From Pleomorphomonas oryzae DSM 16300 (GTDB taxonomy: Bacteria; Pseudomonadota; Alphaproteobacteria; Rhizobiales; Pleomorphomonadaceae): a stretch of 64,000 nucleotides of DNA. Of this stretch, positions 1 to 7,478 are shown piece after piece. A program made the position numbers and the translations under genes. The notes under the pieces were generated by a model. That model was not told the origin of the DNA. It saw only the letters and a list, made by a program, of their open reading frames with translations, and did not search any database. The stretch is taken from contig NZ_AUHB01000018.1 in the NCBI RefSeq assembly GCF_000422965.1, forward strand, positions 1 to 64,000. The letters run 5' to 3'. Numbering within the stretch: position 1 is the first letter of the stretch; the number at the start of each line of letters is the position of its first letter.

Positions 1-2
1 CC

Positions 3-296
3 TCCGTTACCTTCGACAATGGGGGCGAGTTTGCCCGTCATCACCGCCTCGCAGAGGAGCTCTCCTTGCCCACCTACTTCTGTGACCCGCACAGGCCCTG
101 GCAGAAGGGCGGCATCGAAAACGCCATCGGACGCATGCGCCGCTACCTGCCCAGCACCACAGATCTCCAAGCCATTCCGACAGATGGAGTTGAGACCGTC
201 ATGCGCCAATACAACGAAAGCCCGAGAAAGATCCTTGGCTACAGGACACCCGCAGAGGTATTCAAAGACTTCATCTCTGTTGCGCTTCAAACGTGA
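3..296 (+). mobile_element. IS30-family transposase, C-terminal part (cut by window edge)
   Basis: The open frame enters from before the window and ends at a TGA at 294-296. It contains the motif TFDNGGEF and, 33 residues after that Asp, the Glu of WQKGGIEN, which is the D(33)E spacing of the IS30 DDE catalytic domain. The tail NESPRKILGYRTPAEVF is also typical of the family. Only the last 97 residues are visible, so intactness of the element cannot be judged. No clear terminal inverted repeat can be assigned, although a repeat shared with a locus near 5640 begins just after the stop codon. Confidence 0.93.
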
Positions 297-301
297 ATCC
301 A

Positions 302-356
302 TCCTCCGCCTGCGCAGAGGACCTCAGGCAGAACAAAGCGCAACGCTGATATCAGG
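302..356 (+). repeat. Intergenic repeat, copy A
   Basis: This stretch shares its core (GCAGAGGACCTCAGGCAGAAC followed by a GCG..ACGC.GATAT.AGG pattern) with positions 5640-5680. It starts with a small palindrome, CCTCCGC-CTGC-GCAGAGG. It lies directly behind the IS30 transposase stop codon, so it may be either a dispersed palindromic repeat or sequence that belongs to the IS end. Confidence 0.6.
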
Positions 357-405
357 CTCACTTTGCGGCATCCGCTCTCAGGCTTGCCGTCTCAGCAGAG
401 GAAGC

Positions 406-430
406 ATATATACAGTCTAACTGTATATAT
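406..430. promoter_or_regulatory. 25-bp palindrome upstream of the SnoaL-like gene (possible operator)
   Basis: Two perfect 11-bp arms (ATATATACAGT / ACTGTATATAT) flank the centre CTA. The site ends 12 bp before the start codon at 443, overlapping the expected promoter region, so it looks like a dimeric repressor operator. The nearby MarR-type regulator (850-1281, minus) is an obvious candidate binder, but this is inference. Confidence 0.55.
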
Positions 431-442
431 TGGGGAGTCTCC

Positions 443-853
443 ATGTCACACGACGACATCAAGGCCGTTGTTCGCCGCTTCAATATCGAAGTCATTCAGA
501 ATGGCGATGCCGACGCCTTTCGCGCCCTGATGGCGCCGGATTTCATCAATCACGCCGCGCCGGCAGGGCGGCCGAACGGCCCTGAGAGCATGTGGGCCAC
601 CTTCGAAACCATCCTCCGGCCGGCCATCTCGGACCTCACGGTGACGATCCACGACCAGATCGCCGAGGGCGACAAGGTGACAACCCGCAAGACGATCAGC
701 GGCCGCCACACCGGCGAGCTTCTTGACGTTGCGGCCACGGGCAAGGACATCGCCATCGACGTCATCGACATCGTCCGCGTTGAAGGCGGCCGCTATCAGG
801 AGCACTGGGGCCTCAACACGCTCCAGGCGGTGCTCGCCTCTTTGAAAGCCTAA
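443..853 (+). CDS. SnoaL-like ester cyclase / NTF2-fold protein
   Basis: This 136-residue protein has the size and pattern of the SnoaL-like (polyketide cyclase, NTF2-like) fold. It has an N-terminal helix with a FRALMAPDFINHAAP segment, a central GDKVTTRKTISGRHTGE strand pair and a C-terminal VEGGRYQEHWGLNT strand. Such proteins form a cone-shaped small-molecule pocket, and the substrate cannot be read from sequence. The start has the purine-rich TTGGGGAG a few bases upstream. The stop overlaps that of the convergent MarR gene by 4 bp, and a strong palindrome precedes the gene, suggesting repressor control. Confidence 0.8.
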   Translation: MSHDDIKAVVRRFNIEVIQNGDADAFRALMAPDFINHAAPAGRPNGPESMWATFETILRPAISDLTVTIHDQIAEGDKVTTRKTISGRHTGELLDVAATGKDIAIDVIDIVRVEGGRYQEHWGLNTLQAVLASLKA

Positions 854-1281
854 CTCAGCCGCTCGATGATCTCGATGGCGGCGCGCAACACTTGCCGATC
901 GGCGTCCGACAGTCGCGTGTCGATCAGCGCCGCGATCTGCTGCTGCCGCGCCGAGCGCGACCGAGCGAGTGCCGCCCGGCCCTCATCGCTCAGCGCCACC
1001 AGCTGGCTGCGGCCATCCTCGGGGTTGGGCAGGCGCGTGACGAGGCCGTTCGTCTCCAGCTGTTCCACCACCAGACGCATGCTCTGGTGCTTCACCTTGC
1101 GCTCGGCGGCGAGGCCGGCAACGCTCATCGCCCCCTGGCGATCGAGGAGCCCCAGCGTTTCCGACTGCGAGCTGGTCGGTGTGTCGGCCTCCCGGCGGAT
1201 GCTGCGGACGAAGGTGCCCACCACCCGGCGAAGCGCCTCGCCGAGCGCCAGAGCTTCCGCCGTGGGTTCCTTGTCCGTCAT
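850..1281 (-). CDS. MarR-family transcriptional regulator
   Basis: A 143-residue one-domain regulator with the MarR winged-helix layout. It has an N-terminal dimerisation helix (EALRRVVGTFVRSIRREAD), a recognition region around MSVAGLAAERKVKHQSMRLVVEQLE, and a wing with NPEDGRSQLVALSDEGRAAL, where DGR is the usual MarR wing signature. I chose the second Met (MTDKEPT) as start; MEMTDK two codons earlier (1287) is also possible. It is convergent with the SnoaL-like gene and may bind the palindrome at 406-430. The effector is unknown. Confidence 0.88.
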   Translation of the reverse strand: MTDKEPTAEALALGEALRRVVGTFVRSIRREADTPTSSQSETLGLLDRQGAMSVAGLAAERKVKHQSMRLVVEQLETNGLVTRLPNPEDGRSQLVALSDEGRAALARSRSARQQQIAALIDTRLSDADRQVLRAAIEIIERLS

Positions 1282-1314
1282 CTCCAAGCCATCCGCCCGT
1301 TGCGACAGCCTTGC

Positions 1315-2406
1315 TTACGCCGAGGCCGCAGCAAAGGGAACCACGCCGGCGCGGGCAAGGCCGTGGGCGATCAGCCGGTCGATCAGCTCGGCATAGCCGA
1401 CACCGCTGGCGCCCATCGCCTTGGGATACATGCTGATATTGGTGAAGCCGGGAATGGTGTTCACTTCGTTGACCAGGAAACGGTCGTCCGCCATCAGGAA
1501 GAAGTCGACGCGCGCCATGCCGTCGCAGCCGAGCGCCCGGAAGGCGCGGCCCGCCGTCTCCTGCATCGCTGTCTCAAGCTCGGGCGGCAGCTCGGCCGGC
1601 ACCTTCAGCGCCGCGCCGGCCGCGTCGATATACTTGGCGTCGTAGCTGTAGAAGCCGTGGCTCTCGGCCGGCACGATCTCGCCGGGGTGGGACACGAACA
1701 GCCCACCCGCCTCGTTCTCCAGCACGCTGAATTCGATCTCGCGCCCCTTGATGAACTCCTCGGCCAGCAGGCTGTTGTCATAGCAGAAGGCCTCGTCGAG
1801 CGCCGGCTGGAACTCCTGGCTGCCCGACACCTTGCGAACACCGACCGACGAGCCCTGCCGCGCCGGCTTGATGAACAGCGGCAGGCCCAGCTCGCGCTCC
1901 AGCGCCGCGAAATCCGCCGCCTCGCCGGCATGCAGGATGGCCTCGCGTGCCACGGGAATGCCGGCGGCCCGCAGCAGGCGCTTGGTGATCACCTTGTCGA
2001 GCGCGGTGGCGGAGCCAAGAATACCGCAGCCGACCAGCGGCACGCGCGCCACCTCGGCCAGGCCCTGCACCGAGCCGTCCTCGCCGTAGAGGCCATGCAG
2101 CACCGGGAACAGCGCGTCGATTTTGCCGGCCTCGCTGATGCGGCCATCGGCTGCGATCGCCAGCATGCGGCCGTGCCCGCCGGGCACCAGCGCCAGCTCG
2201 GTGCCGCGTTCGGGCTTGGTCAACGCCTTGCCGTCAAACCGGCTTTCGAACCAACGACCCTCGTGAGTGATGAAGATCGGCACGGCCTCGTATTTGTCCG
2301 GCGACAGCGCCACCATGACGTTGGTCCCCGACATCACGGACACGTCGTGCTCGGAGGAACGGCCGCCGAACAGCACGGCGATGCGGAGTTTGGTGGGTTG
2401 GGTCAT
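1315..2406 (-). CDS. ddl: D-alanine--D-alanine ligase
   Basis: An ATP-grasp ligase of 363 residues, the length of DdlA-type enzymes, joining two D-alanines for peptidoglycan precursors in the cytoplasm. Visible landmarks are the N-terminal FGGRSSEHDVSV, the GILGSATALDKVITKRLL helix, LPLFIKPARQGSSVGV, a loop with the FYSYDAKY tyrosine typical of D-Ala-D-Ala rather than D-Ala-D-Lac ligases, and the metal/ATP site NEVNTIPGFT. The start is ATG 2404-2406, not the longer upstream frame. It lies 28 bp downstream of a C39-like peptidase gene, probably in one operon. It is separated from any mur/fts cluster, so it may be a second ligase. Confidence 0.93.
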   Translation of the reverse strand: MTQPTKLRIAVLFGGRSSEHDVSVMSGTNVMVALSPDKYEAVPIFITHEGRWFESRFDGKALTKPERGTELALVPGGHGRMLAIAADGRISEAGKIDALFPVLHGLYGEDGSVQGLAEVARVPLVGCGILGSATALDKVITKRLLRAAGIPVAREAILHAGEAADFAALERELGLPLFIKPARQGSSVGVRKVSGSQEFQPALDEAFCYDNSLLAEEFIKGREIEFSVLENEAGGLFVSHPGEIVPAESHGFYSYDAKYIDAAGAALKVPAELPPELETAMQETAGRAFRALGCDGMARVDFFLMADDRFLVNEVNTIPGFTNISMYPKAMGASGVGYAELIDRLIAHGLARAGVVPFAAASA

Positions 2407-2434
2407 GAAGGGGTCCGTCAAGCTGGGAGGAAGG

Positions 2435-3055
2435 TTAGGCGCCGACCGCGATGCCGCGATTGGCGAAGAAACGGTCGAAATCGGCAAGCGGCAGCACCAC
2501 GTCGGCCTGGGTCTCGGGCTGGTGGCCGGAGGGATTGTGGAAGCGGATGGCGTCGGGCGTCGCGGCTGTAACCAGCACCAGATGCCCGCCCTTCGACGGC
2601 GGCTCACGGTCCGTCCAGCGGATCGAGTGATGCACCGACGCCATGAAGAACGGAAAGCGGGCAAGAAGCGCCGGCAGTTGCGCCGTGCCGATGCCGGTGA
2701 CCACCTCGGCCTTCAGCCCGAAGCGCTCGCCGACCATGCGGACGAAGGGCACGTAGATCAGGCCCTTGATGCTCGCCCCGTCGGTGCTGACGACATAGCC
2801 GCCGTACTCGGTGGCGGCGCGAGCCAGCTCCAGGATGGGGTGCACCGCGCCACGCGCCGCGAGGATCATCTTCAGGCAGGCCATGCCGCAGACGTTGCCT
2901 GCCCAGCGCGCATATTCCTCCACCGTGTCGGCGCCCGACTGCGCCCATAGCGGATCGCGGAGCAGGGCCGCCTCGCCCTCGGCGACGACATCGAGCGTCA
3001 TCTCCGGTGTTTCCCATTGGCTGAAGTAAGGCACGGCGCTGACAGGCATATCCAT
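2435..3055 (-). CDS. C39-like cysteine peptidase domain protein
   Basis: A 206-residue protein with a papain-like C39-type layout. A likely catalytic Cys sits in NVCGMACLK (Cys56), a His in GGHLVLV (His158) and an Asn in HNPSG (Asn174), in the family order Cys-His-Asn/Asp. There is no signal peptide or transmembrane segment, so it should act in the cytoplasm. It is unlike C39 bacteriocin-export domains because no ABC transporter is fused or adjacent. Its partner downstream is a D-Ala-D-Ala ligase and its divergent neighbour is a MocR regulator, which suggests a role in D-amino-acid dipeptide or peptidoglycan precursor metabolism. That role is inferred. The start lacks a strong ribosome site; Met3 (3049) is an alternative. 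Confidence 0.72.
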   Translation of the reverse strand: MDMPVSAVPYFSQWETPEMTLDVVAEGEAALLRDPLWAQSGADTVEEYARWAGNVCGMACLKMILAARGAVHPILELARAATEYGGYVVSTDGASIKGLIYVPFVRMVGERFGLKAEVVTGIGTAQLPALLARFPFFMASVHHSIRWTDREPPSKGGHLVLVTAATPDAIRFHNPSGHQPETQADVVLPLADFDRFFANRGIAVGA

Positions 3056-3080
3056 CGGGTAGAATCACATCTCGCTTGAA

Positions 3081-3149
3081 AGTGGCCTGATCAAATTGCA
3101 TTCTTGGCGCAATTTAAAGAGCCACTATCGACACGCGAGGTGAGCCACT
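3081..3149. promoter_or_regulatory. Divergent promoter with repeated MocR-type sites
   Basis: The octamer GAGCCACT occurs as a direct repeat at 3119-3126 and 3142-3149, 23 bp apart (about two helical turns). Its hexamer core is present inverted as AGTGGC at 3081-3086. A further inverted pair AAATTGC / GCAATTT flanks position 3104. MocR-family regulators are known to bind direct repeats in the intergenic region shared with their target, so these are good candidate sites. Confidence 0.55.
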
Positions 3150-4651
3150 TGGCCGAAACCACCAGCCTGAAACGGCGACGCGAAGGCCCATCCGCCAGCT
3201 TCCGCCCGAACGTCGATCCGTCGTCGCCCGCCTCGCTTGCCCGCCAGCTCTATCTCGCGCTGCGCGAGGCCATCGCCGATGGCCGGCTCGATGCCGGCGA
3301 GCGGCTGCCCTCCACTCGCCTTGCGGCTGGGGAATGGCGGCTGTCGCGCGGCACGGTGGCCGAGGCCTATGACATCCTGATTGCCGAGGGATACGCTCTG
3401 GCCCGCCACGGCTCGGGCACCTACATCACGCCGACCTCGCAAAACCGGCCTCCCAAGGCAGGCGCCAACAGGGAGCCCGCACCGGGCTCGCCGAACCGCA
3501 CCGTTTCCGTGGCCGTGACACGGGTGATGACCACGGGCCCCAGCCTCGCCCGCCAGAAGATGCTGCCCTTTGTCACCGGCCGCATGGGGCACGACGAGCG
3601 GACGGCCAGCCTCCTCAACCGCATCGCCGGCCGGCACATCAACTATGCCTTCGAAGGCTATGGCGACATCCAGGGCGAGCCGGCGCTGCGCACGGCCGTC
3701 ACAGCCCATCTCGCGGTGTCGCGCGGCGTGCGCTGCACACCCGAGCAGGTGTTCATCACCGCCGGCACCCAGCAGGCGCTCGACCTCGCCTTCCGCGTGC
3801 TCGCCTCGCCCGGCGACAGCGTGGTCGTCGAGGACCCCTGCTATCCGCCGGCCCGGCAGTGCCTGGTGCTCAATGGCGCGGAGATCGTCGGCCTGCCGGT
3901 GGACCAGAACGGCATCACCACCGAGAAGCTGATCGCCGACGCCTTGCCGCCGCCGGCCCTGTTCTACGTGACGCCGTCCAACCAGTATCCGGTGGGCGCG
4001 GTGCTGTCGCTGCCCCGGCGGCTGGAGCTGCTGGCCTATGCGCGCGAGCACGGCTCGTGGATCGTCGAGGACGATTACGACAGCGAGTTCCGCTACGATG
4101 GCCACCCCATCGCCTCGCTGCAGGGGCTCGATCAAGCCAACCGCGTGCTCTACACCGGCACCTTCAGCAAGGCGCTGTTGCCCAGCATGCGCCTCGGCTA
4201 TCTCATCGTGCCGGCCGATCTGGTGCCGGTGTTCAGGGCGATCCGCCCGGCCCTCGACGTCTGCCCGCCCACCTTCCAGCAGCGCGTCGTCGCCGACTTC
4301 CTGAACGAGGGCTATTTCCCCGCCCACCTCAGGCGCCTCAGGGAGCGGCTGCGCGCCTCGCGCGACCTGCTCGCCGGCCTCGTCGCCGAGCGCCTGAGCG
4401 AGCATCTCCGGGTGACGCTGCCCGACCAGGGCATCAACCTCACGGCCCACAGCACCGGCACCTGGGGCAACGACATGGCCGTCTCCCAGGCGGCGCTGGA
4501 AAAGGGCGTGGTGGTGATGCCGCTGTCGCGCATGAACGTCGCCATCACCGACACCACGCGGCTGATGCTGGGCTTTTCCGGCCTCTCCGAACAGGAGGCA
4601 GACACCGGCACGCGGCTGCTGGCCGAGGTGTTCAGGGCCCGGCATTTCTAG
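3149..4651 (+). CDS. MocR/GabR-type PLP-dependent transcriptional regulator
   Basis: An N-terminal GntR winged helix (about residues 25-95, with the motif GERLPSTRLAAGEWRLSRGTV) is fused to a class-I aminotransferase-like domain (about 140-495). The PLP lysine is in TGTFSKALLPSMRLGYL and the cofactor Asp in EDDYDSEFRY. I place the start at TTG 3149 because GCGAGGTGAG lies just upstream; the longer TTG frame from 3104 has no ribosome site and would read through the repeated operator-like octamers. In Brevibacillus a MocR relative, DdlR, controls a ddl gene, and here the divergent operon also carries ddl. That regulatory link is inference by analogy. Confidence 0.88.
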   Translation: MAETTSLKRRREGPSASFRPNVDPSSPASLARQLYLALREAIADGRLDAGERLPSTRLAAGEWRLSRGTVAEAYDILIAEGYALARHGSGTYITPTSQNRPPKAGANREPAPGSPNRTVSVAVTRVMTTGPSLARQKMLPFVTGRMGHDERTASLLNRIAGRHINYAFEGYGDIQGEPALRTAVTAHLAVSRGVRCTPEQVFITAGTQQALDLAFRVLASPGDSVVVEDPCYPPARQCLVLNGAEIVGLPVDQNGITTEKLIADALPPPALFYVTPSNQYPVGAVLSLPRRLELLAYAREHGSWIVEDDYDSEFRYDGHPIASLQGLDQANRVLYTGTFSKALLPSMRLGYLIVPADLVPVFRAIRPALDVCPPTFQQRVVADFLNEGYFPAHLRRLRERLRASRDLLAGLVAERLSEHLRVTLPDQGINLTAHSTGTWGNDMAVSQAALEKGVVVMPLSRMNVAITDTTRLMLGFSGLSEQEADTGTRLLAEVFRARHF

Positions 4652-4748
4652 CCATTTTCGGCTGTGATATCTGCCGTTTGGCGAAACCGGGTGTCGGGGC
4701 ACAGGCCCCGTTTCCTATGTCGGTCCTCCCCAACAAGAGGAGAGCACC

Positions 4749-5498
4749 GTGGGAATTCTCGATAACAAGGTGGCGATCATCACTGGCGCGTCCTCTGGCA
4801 TTGGCCGGGCGGCGGCCGAGCTGTTCGCCGCCGAGGGCGCGGCCGTCGTCCTCAACGCGCGCGGCGTCGACGCGCTGGAGGCGGTGGCCGAGGTCATCAA
4901 GGACAAGGGCGGCAAGGTGAGCCTCATTGTCGGCGACGTTGGCGATCCCGCCTGCCACGAGGCGTTGGTCGAGGAAGCAGTGAGCGCGTTCGGCGGCCTC
5001 GACATCGCCCTCAACAACGCCGGCACAGTCGGTGCCTTCAGGCCGCTGGCCGAGCTGACGCCGGGCGAGTGGCAGGTGACGCTCAACACCAACCTCACCT
5101 CGGCCTTCCTCGCGAGCCGCGTCCAGATCCCGGCGATGCTCCGGCGCGGCGGCGGCTCCATCGTGTTCACCTCGAGCTTCGTCGGCACTAGCGTCGGCCT
5201 GCCGGGCATAGCGGCCTATGGTGCTGCGAAAGCCGGGCTGATGGGCCTCGTCAAGGGCATCACCGCCGACTACGGCGCGCGCGGAATCCGCGCCAACGCC
5301 CTCTTGCCCGGTGGCACCGACACCGGCATGGCCGGCGATCAGGCGCAAAAGGACTGGGCTGCCGGCCTCCACGCCATGAAGCGCATCGCCCGGCCCGAGG
5401 AAATCGCCCAGGCCGCCCTCTTCCTCGCCGGCCCGCAATCGAGCTTTGTCACGGGATCGGCGCTTTATGCGGACGGGGGAAATGCAGCGGTGAAGTGA
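4749..5498 (+). CDS. SDR-family NAD(P)-dependent oxidoreductase
   Basis: A classical short-chain dehydrogenase of 249 residues. The cofactor motif TGASSGIG is near residues 13-20, NNAG follows near 90, the catalytic Ser lies in VFTSSFVG, and the YGAAK motif supplies Tyr and Lys. The C-terminal PEEIAQAALFLAG and GSALYADGG segments are standard. Start is GTG at 4749 with GAGGAGA six bases upstream. It lies about 100 bp behind the MocR gene on the same strand but without obvious functional link. The substrate cannot be predicted. Confidence 0.9.
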   Translation: MGILDNKVAIITGASSGIGRAAAELFAAEGAAVVLNARGVDALEAVAEVIKDKGGKVSLIVGDVGDPACHEALVEEAVSAFGGLDIALNNAGTVGAFRPLAELTPGEWQVTLNTNLTSAFLASRVQIPAMLRRGGGSIVFTSSFVGTSVGLPGIAAYGAAKAGLMGLVKGITADYGARGIRANALLPGGTDTGMAGDQAQKDWAAGLHAMKRIARPEEIAQAALFLAGPQSSFVTGSALYADGGNAAVK

Positions 5499-5540
5499 GG
5501 TGGGCGGGTGATATCGGCCGCTCGAGTTCTCGTCCCGAGA

Positions 5541-5645
5541 TCCTCTGCCTGCGCAGAGGAAGACAATCCATAGGATAGGATCGAAAGCCGCTATCGCCTT
5601 ACTCCATATATATAATTTATTGTCTTCCTCTGCGCAGGCAGAGGA
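5541..5645. repeat. Inverted-repeat element, 27-bp perfect arms (copy B)
   Basis: Positions 5541-5567 and 5619-5645 are perfect reverse complements over 27 bp, separated by a 51-bp AT-rich spacer containing CATATATATAATTTATT. Each arm itself holds a mini-palindrome (CCTCTGC-CTGC-GCAGAGG). The right arm continues into ACCTCAGGCAGAAC and a GCGACGCCGATAT segment that is also found behind the IS30 transposase at 302-356. The architecture resembles a small non-autonomous element (MITE-like) or a paired REP. No target duplication was recognised. Confidence 0.75.
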
Positions 5646-5683
5646 CCTCAGGCAGAACGGGGGGCGACGCCGATATAGGTCTC

Positions 5684-5722
5684 CAAAACAAAACATCCCC
5701 GGTGACGCTCGCCACCGGGGAT
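5684..5722 (-). terminator. Rho-independent terminator of the FGGY kinase gene
   Basis: A perfect 10-bp stem (ATCCCCGGTG / CACCGGGGAT, 5695-5704 and 5713-5722) read on the minus strand is followed by GTTTTGTTTTGG. It lies about 25 bases past the kinase stop codon. Confidence 0.85.
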
Positions 5723-5747
5723 TCTCATTTCTACCGAAGACCCTGTT

Positions 5748-7343
5748 TCAGCTAATCGCTTCCACAGCCGCCCTCTGGATCGCCAAGCCCGCCTCATACT
5801 GCTTCAGCCAGGCACCATAGCCCTTCACATCGGCAGCATCCGGCTTGGCGACGTCCAGCTTGGCGCCGGCGAACACCCGCTCATTCAGATACACGCCAAG
5901 GTTCTTGCCCTTGCCGCTGCGGAGATACTCGGCCAGCACGGCGATGCCCCAGGCACCGCCCTCGCTCGCCGTGTCGCCCACCGTCACCGGCGCGCCGATG
6001 GCGGCGGCGAGCAGGCGCTGCGCGACGCCGGCCGTCTTGAACATGCCGCCGTGGGCGAACATGCTATCGAGCTTCACGCCCTCGCCATGCAGCACGTTCA
6101 TGCCGAGGCTCAGCGTGCCGAAGGCGGCGTAGAGCTGGGTGCGCATGAAGTTGCCGAGGTTCAGGCGGCTGCCGGGGGTGCGCACCACCAGCGGGCGGCC
6201 CTCGGTGAGGCCGGTAATCGGCTCGCCGGCCAGATAGTTGTAGGCCAGGAGGCCACCGCCATCCGCCTCGCCCTTGAGAGCGGCCTCGAACAGCGCGCCG
6301 AACACCGCGTTGGCGTCCGACTTGGCGCCGATCGCCTTGGCAAATTCGGTGAACACGCCGGCCCAGGTGCCGAGCTCGCTGGCGCCGTTGTTGCAGTGAA
6401 CCATGGCCACGAGGTCGCCGCCCGGCGTGGTGACGATGTCGAGTTCCTCATGCACCGTGGTCAGCGGCTTTTCCAGAACCACCATGGCGAAGATCGAGGT
6501 GCCGGCGCTGATGTTGCCGGTGCGCGGTGCCACGGCGTTGGTCGCCACCATGCCGGTGCCGGCGTCGCCTTCCGGCGGGCAGACCGGAATGCCGACAGTG
6601 AGCTTGCCGGTGGGGTCGAGCAGCTTGGCGCCCTCGGCGGTGAGCGAACCGGCATCCTCGCCGGCGACCAGCACCTTCGGGAACAGCTTGGGCGCGTCGA
6701 GGCCCGGCTTGTGGGTCTTCACCATCTCGCCGAAGCGCTTCATCATCGGCGCGTCGTAATCATGCGTGGCGGCATCGATCGGGAACATGCCCGAGGCATC
6801 GCCGACGCCGATCACCTTCTTGCCGGTCAGGCGCCAGTGCACGAAGCCGGCGAGCGTGGTGATGAAGGCGACATTGCCCACATGCGGCTCGTTGTCGATC
6901 ACCGCCTGATAGAGATGGCTGGCCGACCAGCGGAGCGGGAAGTTGAAGCCCAGCGTCTTGGTCAGCTCGGCGGCGGCGCGCTCGGTGTTGGTGTTGCGCC
7001 AAGTGCGGAACGGCACCAGTAGCTTGCCGGCGGCATCGAAGGCGAGATAGCCGTGCATCATCGCCGAGAAGCCCAGCGCGCCGACCCTGCTGAGCTCGAC
7101 ATTGTAGCGCTTCTTCACATCGGCGCTGAGCGCTGCGAAGGAGGCCTGCAGGCCAGCCCAGATCGCCTCTTCCGAATAGGTCCACAGGCGGTCGACGAAC
7201 TGGTTCTCCCAGCCGTGCGTGCCGGTGGCCAGCACCTCATGATCCGGCCCGATCAGACAGGCCTTGATGTTGGTGGATCCGAGCTCAATGCCCAGCGATG
7301 TGCGTCCCTCGGCGATCGCCGCGGCCATGGCCTGCTGCGTCAT
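5748..7343 (-). CDS. FGGY-family carbohydrate kinase
   Basis: A 531-residue sugar kinase with the FGGY two-domain actin-like fold. The N-terminal phosphate loop is GIELGSTNIKACLI, domain one contains LGFSAMMHGYLAFD, the adenosine region follows GDAGTGMVATNAVAPRTGNISAGTS, and the C-terminal signature is FAHGGMFKTAGVAQRLL with DTASEGGAWG. It phosphorylates a pentulose or similar ketose, but the exact substrate is not readable; xylulokinase or ribulokinase labels would be guesses. The nearby isomerase (12641-14053) and LacI regulator suggest a shared sugar pathway. It has its own terminator, and a structured region lies upstream at 7387-7463. Confidence 0.88.
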   Translation of the reverse strand: MTQQAMAAAIAEGRTSLGIELGSTNIKACLIGPDHEVLATGTHGWENQFVDRLWTYSEEAIWAGLQASFAALSADVKKRYNVELSRVGALGFSAMMHGYLAFDAAGKLLVPFRTWRNTNTERAAAELTKTLGFNFPLRWSASHLYQAVIDNEPHVGNVAFITTLAGFVHWRLTGKKVIGVGDASGMFPIDAATHDYDAPMMKRFGEMVKTHKPGLDAPKLFPKVLVAGEDAGSLTAEGAKLLDPTGKLTVGIPVCPPEGDAGTGMVATNAVAPRTGNISAGTSIFAMVVLEKPLTTVHEELDIVTTPGGDLVAMVHCNNGASELGTWAGVFTEFAKAIGAKSDANAVFGALFEAALKGEADGGGLLAYNYLAGEPITGLTEGRPLVVRTPGSRLNLGNFMRTQLYAAFGTLSLGMNVLHGEGVKLDSMFAHGGMFKTAGVAQRLLAAAIGAPVTVGDTASEGGAWGIAVLAEYLRSGKGKNLGVYLNERVFAGAKLDVAKPDAADVKGYGAWLKQYEAGLAIQRAAVEAIS

Positions 7344-7386
7344 CTGCTTTCAACTCCCTAAGTCTGGTGTCCGCTTCTCGCGGCGA

Positions 7387-7463
7387 CCTCCATGATCGTT
7401 ATCCTCACCATACCGCAGAGCACCTGTCGATGAGTAGTGACAGGTACCGCAACGATATGGAGG
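7387..7463. other. Nested inverted repeat between poxB and the FGGY kinase gene
   Basis: The outer arms CCTCCATGATCGTT (7387-7400) and AACGATATGGAGG (7451-7463) pair with one bulged base. The inner arms ACCTGTC (7422-7428) and GACAGGT (7439-7445) pair perfectly. The structure sits 44 bases before the kinase start on the minus strand and 16 bases past the poxB stop. It could be a transcript leader structure, an operator or a weak terminator; there is no T tract. Confidence 0.55.
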
Positions 7464-7478
7464 ATGCTGCAATTCCGC

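Noticed and set aside
1315-2406. Vancomycin-type (VanA-like) D-Ala-D-Lac ligase
   Set aside because: The loop has the tyrosine pattern of D-Ala-D-Ala ligases and no vanH or vanX-like genes are adjacent.
892-2571. 559-residue open frame on the plus strand
   Set aside because: It is antisense to the MarR and Ddl genes; the amino-acid composition is that of high-GC third-frame noise (Arg, Gln, His and Ala rich) and no domain is recognisable.
3125-4702. 525-residue minus-strand frame
   Set aside because: Antisense to the MocR gene, with low-complexity His/Gly/Glu-rich composition and no domain.
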